From Cephalotus follicularis (Eukaryota > Streptophyta > Magnoliopsida > Oxalidales > Cephalotaceae), in NCBI GenBank assembly GCA_001972305.1, contig BDDD01003327.1, positions 62,001-126,000 on the forward strand: 64,000 bases of DNA, read 5' to 3'. Shown piece after piece: positions 57,871-64,000 of this stretch. Under the pieces are notes generated by a model. The model saw only the letters and a program-made list of their open reading frames with translations. It was not told where the DNA came from and made no database searches. The position numbers were made by a program, and so were the translations under genes. Each line of letters begins with the position of its first letter. The stretch's first letter is position 1.

Positions 57871-58189
57871 TGAGCGAAATGGCTTCTCTGGTGTTTTGTT
57901 GAAGATGCCTTCTCGAGCGTGAATCTCCTCGGGCTACCTGGTCTGGTGCTGGGAGTGGGTTGGCATTTGTGGATGCTTTGATATCCATGGATGGGCTGTT
58001 GTTCCATGGATGGTCTGGTACTCTGTAGTGGGCATATGTGTATGGCTTCTCTGCGGGCAGGTGGTGGAAATGTTGTGGCATTCTACATCTTGCTGTTATG
58101 GATGATGCCTGAAGGTAGACATGCCAAACTTGCAGAACTACGTCACAGGGGTGCATACCATTGAAGTGCCGAGCTTCCGGGCAGGCAGT

Positions 58190-58500
58190 GCTTGTGGCCT
58201 GGTACTTGCAGTGCTTGTTGTCTGGTGCTTGCGGAGCTTGTTGTCTGGTACCTTATAGAGGCTGTGGTCTGGCTTGTTGTCCGACACCTTATAGAGGTTG
58301 TGATCTGGCTTGTTGTCCGTCACCTTGCAGAGGTTGTGGTCTGGCTTGTTGTCTGGCACCTTGTAGAGGTTGTGGTCTGGCTTGTGGTCCGGTACATTGC
58401 GGTACTTGTGTTATGGCGTTGTGGTCTGACATGTTCCATAGGTCATCGTCTGACCTATTACAGAGGTCTTCGTCTGGCATATTGCAGAAGTGGTGATCAA
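58190..58500 (+). repeat. 36-base minisatellite, array 2
   Basis: Counterpart of 53960-54260, with the same number and order of units and scattered substitutions. It gives open frames with repeated Cys/Gly-rich or Asp/His/Lys-rich dodecapeptides, which are not credited as genes. Confidence 0.85.
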
Positions 58501-59024
58501 GGATCCAGAGGAGAAGGTCTGTGGAGGATGTGTTTCCCCTGACCTTAGACCAAGGTGTTAAGTGATCATGTGAAGAACACGAGGGTGCTCTCCTCAGGTG
58601 TAAGTGACAAGGTGCGTGTTGGTGTCTTGGAAGACAGTGTTAAGTGATCACTTGTAGAACACGTGGGTGCGCTCATCGGGTCTAAGTGATGTGGTGCGTG
58701 TTGGTGTTTTTGAGGAGAGTGTTGAGGATTTAATGAAACGGTGAGTTAGGGCTCTCCTCTCATTGAAGTCCCCTGCTCCTTTTTATATTACATCCTTGGA
58801 GTGCTCTCCTCAGGTTTTGTTGAGCAGTGGCTTCTGATTGGCATGGCTCCCTAGAATGAATGAAGCCTGGTGCGGCTTCTCTGCCATGTATGGACGGTGT
58901 GGTTATCCTTTCATTCTTTGTATTTGCTAAGATATGTAACCCTGTATGTAATGAACTTCATACTAGTGGAACCTCATGGATGATTGAGGAAGTGGACATA
59001 GGCATATTCTGTGCCGAACCACTA

Positions 59025-59033
59025 TAAAATGAA
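59025..59033 (+). promoter_or_regulatory. TATA-like box near right end of LTR-F
   Basis: CCACTATAAAATGAATG about 320 bases before the LTR-F end. The spacing leaves room for R and U5 if the LTR is read on the plus strand. It is conserved with 54789-54797. Candidate only. Confidence 0.4.
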
Positions 59034-59348
59034 TGTCTCATTCTACTCTTTCCTTTATCATGTATATGTGAGTGCATGAATGTTATGTCCAAGTTGTTGT
59101 AGGACTGGTCCACTGCCGTGGAGGAAGAGGACAAGCAAGAACTCGGCGCGTGGCGCCAGTCTACTGCAGTGGGTAGCCGAGGCACAGGTGGACGTCCAAT
59201 CCTTTACCCTCGTGATGTCCGGGGAAGAGAAGAATATATATATATATATATGACAGAAGGAAGTTATACGACCAGTTTGTGCCATGGGTTATCGTTAAAG
59301 TCATCCCAGATCCTTGTAACGGCTCGGGTATAAGATCGGGTCGTTACA

Positions 59349-60306
59349 CACAATTAAGTCCGTTTCCGATTCATCCGATACTTTATCCTGACAACAGTTA
59401 CCGTGTACTATAATCCCTCGTCATCCTTGGCTCCGATCACGTCCTAGGGTAAGGATTTGTGTCAACCCTAGATATGCCAGTATCTCTAAATCCATATTTT
59501 ACCATCATGACTGTCGACAAGCCTTTTCGGAAACCCTAGGTTCTAGCTCGCCATAACCTGACCAGGTATTTCAAAGTCCACAATGAATACAGATACTATA
59601 AAGCCAATCACCCTCACATCCGGTGTGACGATTCCTTGTTGCGTACTCACTTACATTCGCATAAATCCTGCAAGCCCAAAAAGCTGCCTGTTTGCCAATC
59701 ATGCGAAAGAACTGGGTAGGTAGAAATCAAAGTCAGTCAATTTCTATGCAATGCACAGTAGCACCTCAGGTCTAAGGATCAGAAAAGTCCAACAAGAACT
59801 TGCTAGACTCGTAGAGTCTATACACTACTTCTCAGATGGGAAACTCCACTAACAAGGGATATGTGACCATCCAAGTAGAATTCCCATGGTTGGTCAAGTT
59901 CAGTGTACATGTTCCCAGCATGCACCCCGCATTAGTTTTAGGATTCAAACCAAGTGGCAATGAGATACTCCACCCTCCCATTCGCGAGAGCAAGCACAAT
60001 ACAGCAAGTCTGTCCGGTTCACAAATGCCCATAATAAGTGGACCTATGACTTGGAATAGTTTAGTCACAGGAAATAAGGAAGTCGCTCTCATAGCCCTTG
60101 GCTCGATAACCAACCCTTTGATGTGACAAGGCACCATATATGTATGCAATATCATGCTTCAATTATATGATAAAACATATACGGTTATGCCAATAATAAA
60201 ATACAATTTGCACAATGTAACATGAATTGAACATGACTATATATTTGAGAAGAGTACAAGTACATCGAACCACCTAGTGGCTTGACGGGTCACACTCTCT
60301 CTAACA
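59349..60306 (-). mobile_element. Copia-2 3' LTR, right part
   Basis: Resumes after LTR-F and the CACAA duplication. It ends CACACTCTCTCTAACA at 60306, that is TGTTAGAGAGAGTGTG on the sense strand. It aligns loosely with the Copia-1 LTR: a CATCCTTGGCTCCGATCACG block near 59420, GCACCCCGCAT near 59924 and CACCATATATGTATGCA near 60130. The minus open frame 59832-60155 is LTR sequence, not a gene. Confidence 0.85.
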
Positions 60307-60321
60307 ATCTCCCATTTGGCC
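60307..60321 (-). other. Copia-2 polypurine tract
   Basis: The minus strand reads GGCCAAATGGGAGAT directly before the LTR start TGTTAG. It differs by one base from the Copia-1 tract at 16896-16910. Confidence 0.85.
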
Positions 60322-61740
60322 CTCAAGACAGGAAGCCCTATAGTTCGAGCCCATCACACTCCGATGATGCTCAAATACATTACTACTAAGAGCTTTAGTA
60401 AGTGGGTCTGCTAAATTTGCCTATTAGGCAACCCTCTCTAATACAATGTCTCCTCTGTCAATGTCTCTTGGATCAAGTGATAACGCCGCAGCTATGAACT
60501 TACGCATCCAAACACCTTCCTTTGCAGCATCCGAGGCTGCGATATATTCTGCTTCCGCTGTGGAGTCTGCCATTGTTTCCTGTTTTGAGCTTCTCCAACT
60601 CACAGCACCGCCATTCAAGATATAGACATATCCCGACACTGATTTGTGATCATCCGGATCACTATTGAAACTGGAGTAAGTGTATCCCTCCAATTTCAAC
60701 TCATTATCTCCACCGTAGATCAAGAAGGCATCCTAAGTTCTCCTAAGATACTTAAGGAACCCCTTGACTACTTCCCAGTGTTTCATACTGGGATCGGACT
60801 AAAATCGACTTGCCATTCCCAAGGCATGTGCGGCATCAAGCCTAGTACAAAACATGGCATACATAATCGATCCCACAGCCAAAGCATAGGGCATCCGACT
60901 CATGACTGCCCTTTCCTCAGATGTCTGCGGGGACATCTTCTTGGAAATTTGAATTCCATGGCCTATTAGCAATAAGCCCAGTTTGGAATTCTCCATACTG
61001 AATAGTTTCAGCACTTTGCTGATGTACTGTCTTTGGGAAAGCCCAAGCAACCTACTAGATCTATCTCTATAGATATTTATACCAAGTATATAGGAGGCTT
61101 CTCCCAAATCCTTCATGGAGAAGTTCTTGGCTACCCATACTTTCACGGATTGCAACATCCCTACATCATTCCCAATGATCAGAATGTCATCCATGTATAA
61201 CACCAAGAAAGTGATACCTGAGTTTTCCTATTTCCAGTAGACACAAGGCTCATCTATGTTTTTAATGAAGCCAAAAGACTTGATAGACTTATCAAAATGT
61301 ATGTTCCAGCTCCTAGATGCATGCTTTAGGCCATAAATCCACCTCTGAAGTTTGCACACAATGTGCGAAGATTCAGTGGATGTAAACCCCTCGGGTTGGG
61401 ACATATAAATGTCTTGTTCAAGATGTCCATTCAAGAACACAGTCTTGACATCCATTTGACATATCTCATCATCATAATAAGCGGCAATAGCAAGCAAAAT
61501 CGGAATAGATTTGAGCATCGCAACTGGTGAGAAAGTTTTGGTATAATCAACCCCATGTCGCTGTCTATACCCTTTTGCCACCAATCGCGCTTTGTATGTC
61601 TCAATCTTTCCATCTGCGCCAATATTCTTTTTGAAGATCCACTTACAACCAATAGGCACTATGCCCTCGGGAGCTTAGACCAAGTTCCAAACTCGGTTGG
61701 CGTACATGGACTCCATCTCGAATTTCAGGGCATCTAACCA
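60322..61740 (-). pseudogene. pol: Copia-2 reverse transcriptase and RNase H
   Basis: One frame runs from about 61735 to 60424 with a few stops. RT: PIGCKWIFKKNIGADGKIET, YKARLVAKGYRQRHGVDYTK, TFSPVAMLKSIPILLAIAAY, QMDVKTVFLNGHLEQDIYMS, QPEGF, YGLKHASRSWNIHFD. After a TAG comes the catalytic LYMDDILIIGND and then SMKDLGEASYILGINIYRDR. RNase H: YTYSSFNSDPDDHKSVSGYV, GGAVSWRSSKQETMADSTAE and AEYIAASDAAKEGVWMRKFI. Stops also fall near 60798 and 60725. It is the best preserved copia pol in the window and a guide for reading Copia-1. Confidence 0.92.
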
Positions 61741-62023
61741 TGCAGCAAAATCAGTCCTTGCACTGGTTCCTGATAGCTGGCAGGCTTATCATCCTCGATG
61801 ATGTTGGGTTCATTAGTGCCTTCAACGAGAAAACCATATCTCTCTGGCACTGTTGACATCCTGCCTGATTTCCTCACTTGAAGAGTGCCCGTATGAGATC
61901 TAATCTCATCCTGGGATCTAATCCCAGTTGTGTCTCTAGAGCTACTAGCATCTAGTTCCTTTATGTTATGTGGTATTTCTTCTAGTGGCAACTCCTCGAG
62001 TTCCACTTTGCTCCCACTGCTTC
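61741..62023 (-). pseudogene. pol: Copia-2 integrase-RT linker
   Basis: The open frame 61734-62006 (MELEELPLEEIPHNIKELDA) carries acidic sequence and RSHTGTLQVRKSGRMSTVPE, RYGFLVEGTNEPNIIEDDKP and ASYQEPV. These are the usual linker blocks between integrase and RT in this copia group. A +1 shift at about 61735 separates it from the RT frame. By arithmetic it is in phase with 63768-63957 once LTR-H and one GCTTC are removed. Confidence 0.85.
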
Positions 62024-63762
62024 TGTGATGACCGAATTCCCTTTTGTACTATTCATGCATAAATTGTACCGTATTGGACCGTACTGAACTGTATTGAATT
62101 GAGGTATTCTTATACCTATTGATATTGTATTGATTATATGCATGTATAGTCGGGATTTTGGGCCGAGTTTCGGAGAGTTGATCGAATAGTCTATTTAAGT
62201 CAATTCTTTCTCTCTTTTCTCTCATTATTCTCTTTTCCTCTTCTCTCTATATCCTTATCCCTCTCTCTCTCTCTAGCTGGAGCCTCCATCTTCCTCCCTT
62301 GAAGCCAGAATTGTATCTCCATCGACAAGGACAGTGATTACAAGTCGTGGCTTACCGATTGAACGAGAAAGTAGCAGATTATTGGGCGTTTTCAGCCGAT
62401 CGATCGATCGTTAGCTCAAAATTTGAAGCTTCAGTGAAAGGTAGGACTTCCTTACTGAATTATCTACTATTTTATTGATTGATTGATTGAATTGCATGAT
62501 TGAATTGAGTGATTGAATTGAGGTTTTTAGGGTTTATACCAAACCCTTGACCTAATTGTTAATTGAAGGATTGAAATTGAATTTGGAAGGTTGTAACTAG
62601 TCCTACTAACCTCAAATGATTGATTGTAAACTTTGGTTTTCAAAGAATGTCTTTTAATTGGATTTTGGCTTGAGATTGGCCCTATTTTCTGCCCAAAAAT
62701 CGACTATGCCCGGCAAAGACATAGACCCTTAGCCCAAAGACGTCGATGTCTTTTTCATCTGAGTGCTATATCCTTGTTTCTGCAGCAAAAACATTAACGT
62801 CTTTGGCTCGAGGTGTCTCTCCCCTGGAAAAACATCGATGCCGAACATCGATGCGCATCCTCGGGCTGTTTTTATTGAAAGGCGTTGACGCCTTTCTCCA
62901 AGGAAGTCGACATCTTTGGCCAGTTCTCTACATAAATAGGGAAAAACATCGATGTCTTTCAAAGACATCGACGTCTTTCCACCATTTTAAAGAGGAGTCA
63001 ATGTCTTTCACCAAAGACATCGACGCCTATTGTATTAAAAGGAGTTTTTAACTGTTTTAAAGCCGGTTTTCAACTTCTTTTCACATTGCCACTTGGTTAG
63101 GGCCTCACTTGAGGTGTCCATGTGTTTGAAAACAGTTTAATGATTGTACTGATTGATTGATCACTTGAGTCATGAGTGTTGTTGTGAGTCTAAGTCGGTA
63201 AAATGGATGCACGTTCCCATCCCTCCATTAGGCACCACCACTTATCGGCCTTGCTTCGACGTTGTATTGATACATTGATCGCTTACTTGAGTCGTGAGTG
63301 TTGTTGCGAGCCTAAGTTGGTACGATGGACGCACGTTCCCATTTCTCCATTAGACACCACCACTTATTGACTTTACCCAATATTGTATTGACTTGATTGA
63401 TTGATTGATTGTATTGTATGGATCCTATAGAGCGACCTTATGATTCGTGTCGGCATGTTAGGTTGTCGTGGACAGAAGGACTGAAGACCCGTTGACCGCT
63501 CGACGTCTTGGTTATCGTGAAGCTGATAAAGATATTGTTGTGAAAGATGAAATGTATTTACTTTATAATACTGTTAAAGAATTGTTAATGTATTGTAAGG
63601 GAATTGTATTGTATGGATGGATTTGTATGACATCTTCCGCAACTGTTATGTATTGCAAGTTTTAAAGTTTTCCACATTTTTATACTGCTAGTCCCGACCA
63701 TTGTATTGTGTATTGGATTGAGAGTATGCCACGCGTCCGTCCTGCGGGCACGGGCTGTTACA
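62024..63762 (-). mobile_element. LTR-H: solo gypsy LTR in Copia-2 pol
   Basis: 1,739 bases, TGTGATGACCG ... CGGGCTGTTACA on the plus strand, with target duplication GCTTC at 62019-62023 and 63763-63767. The minus-strand start TGTAACAGCCCG suggests minus sense, but this is not certain. It contains a strong palindrome cluster (62704-63036), a diverged direct repeat of about 125 bases (63170-63250 and 63290-63370, CTTGAGTC ... CACCACCACTTAT) and GATT runs. No coding domain. Confidence 0.93.
62704..63036. repeat. AAGACATCGATGTCTT-type palindrome cluster in LTR-H
   Basis: About twelve copies of a palindrome with ATCGAT or GTCGAC core and AAAGAC/GTCTTT arms: AAGACGTCGATGTCTTT, AAACATCGATGTCTTTC, AAAGACATCGACGTCTTTCC, GGCGTTGACGCCTTTC, AAGTCGACATCTTTGG. 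Copies are 15-40 bases apart with unrelated DNA between. Confidence 0.88.
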
Positions 63763-64000
63763 GCTTCCTGTGAGTAGGTATTCCTTCTCCAGGAAAACTG
63801 CAGTATGCGAAACAAACACCTTTTGTTCTCTGGGATGATAGACATAATATCCCATCGTTTCTTTGGGATACCCCACAAACCGGCACCGATCTGATCGTGC
63901 CTCCAGCCTACTAGGTTCCAACCTTCTAATGTAAGCTGGACAGCCCCAAACCTTCAAATGGTTCAGGCTGGGTTTCCTCCCTGTCCATACCTGGTACGGA
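63763..64000 (-). pseudogene. pol: Copia-2 integrase C-terminal part (continues past window)
   Basis: The open frame from 63957 reads MKVWGCPAYIRRLEPSRLEA, RSDRCRFVGYPKETMGYYVY and HPREQKVFVSHTAVFLEKEY. These are the conserved C-terminal blocks of copia integrase. It is cut by LTR-H right after the LLTGS residues, and the linker continues at 62018. The catalytic core and everything upstream lie beyond the right edge of the window. Confidence 0.9.

Larger units (their letters stand above)
57541..59270 (+). repeat. Duplicated arm 2 of LTR-F
   Basis: Direct copy of 49817-50076 plus 53568-55035. It starts GTGTAAGTTGAGTG and ends in the AT run and GACAGAAGGAAGTTA. It carries the uninterrupted form of the site where LTR-G sits in arm 1 (GTAGT at 57796-57800). 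After 59270 it continues to the LTR end, while arm 1 runs into the spacer. Confidence 0.85.
48215..59348 (+). mobile_element. LTR-F: very long non-coding TG...CA unit, probably an expanded solo LTR
   Basis: Starts TGTAATACCCAGG at 48215 and ends GGGTCGTTACA at 59348, with target duplication CACAA at 48210-48214 and 59349-59353. After removal of nested LTR-G and one target copy it is about 7.64 kb. No gag, RT or integrase motif is visible on either strand, and there is no internal pair of ends marking two LTRs. It holds a 1.7 kb duplication, 27-base and 36-base minisatellites and diverged 65-base repeats. A TATA-like CTATAAAA about 320 bases before the right end fits an LTR read on the plus strand. 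It could instead be a non-autonomous element with decayed boundaries. Confidence 0.65.

Noticed and set aside
57537..58007. Open frames with repeated nonapeptides resembling a repeat protein (both strands)
   Set aside because: The repeat period is 27 bases, so several frames stay open by chance. The array lies in a non-coding LTR and varies between the two arms.
48215..59348. LTR-F as a full-length element with the two 1.7 kb arms as its LTRs
   Set aside because: The arms do not start with TG or end with CA, do not reach the element ends, and no primer site or polypurine tract lies beside them.
59314..59348. TGTAACGGCTCGGG...CGTTACA as a tiny separate element
   Set aside because: The stretch is only about 35 bases with TGTAACG and CGTTACA at its ends. 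It has no target duplication of its own, and the outer CACAA duplication explains its right edge.

Overview
The window is plant nuclear DNA made almost entirely of LTR retrotransposons nested inside one another. No host gene, rRNA, tRNA or CRISPR array could be supported. The evidence for a flowering plant is the mix of families. There are chromovirus-type Ty3/gypsy elements of the Tekay/Del kind, recognised by tRNA-iMet primer sites, a FEDEIL-like pol end and a chromodomain tail. There is also an Athila-type gypsy element and two related Ty1/copia elements. I cannot name the species. Nearly every reading frame is broken by stops and frameshifts, which fits old, silenced heterochromatin. The window looks eudicot-like, but that is only an impression.

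Layout, left to right. (1) 1-13000: a head-to-tail array of a small gag-only LTR element, here called TG-A. It runs LTR, gag, LTR, gag, LTR, gag, LTR on the minus strand. The units carry gag with two zinc knuckles and the extreme 3' end of pol, but no protease, reverse transcriptase or integrase. The array is damaged by a 25-base assembly gap at 6621-6645 and by a 1.05 kb copia LTR fragment at 11441-12487. (2) 13001-13018: the 18-base tip of another gypsy LTR, which broke into the Athila integrase. (3) 13019-14342, 34453-38544 and 45502-about 45967: one Athila-type element on the minus strand, split into pieces. (4) 14343-34452: Copia-1, inserted in the Athila reverse transcriptase with a 4-base target duplication. 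Inside its RNase H lies Gyp-C (17200-27044), a full-length gypsy element with both LTRs and a 5-base duplication. (5) 38545-45496: Gyp-D, a chromovirus that has lost protease and integrase, inserted in the Athila 5' LTR with a 5-base duplication. (6) About 45968-47130: unassigned LTR-like DNA. (7) About 47131-64000: Copia-2 on the minus strand. Its 3' LTR is interrupted by LTR-F (48215-59348), a very long non-coding TG...CA unit built of minisatellites and a 1.7 kb duplication. LTR-F in turn holds solo LTR-G (50077-53567). Copia-2 pol is interrupted by solo LTR-H (62024-63762).

Six insertions have target-site duplications readable in the sequence: CAAA, AGTCA, CCTCC, CACAA, GTAGT and GCTTC. 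They give a relative order of events. In two cases removing the insert plus one duplication restores the host element's reading frame by coordinate arithmetic. In a third case a paralogous empty site is present in the same window.

The least conventional signals are four. First, the tandem gag-only array. Second, clusters of short GTCGAC-like palindromes in at least five unrelated LTRs, with a different flanking sequence in each family. Third, the minisatellite-built LTR-F. Fourth, the TSD-bounded deletion derivative Gyp-D. I found no convincing new enzymatic or defence system.
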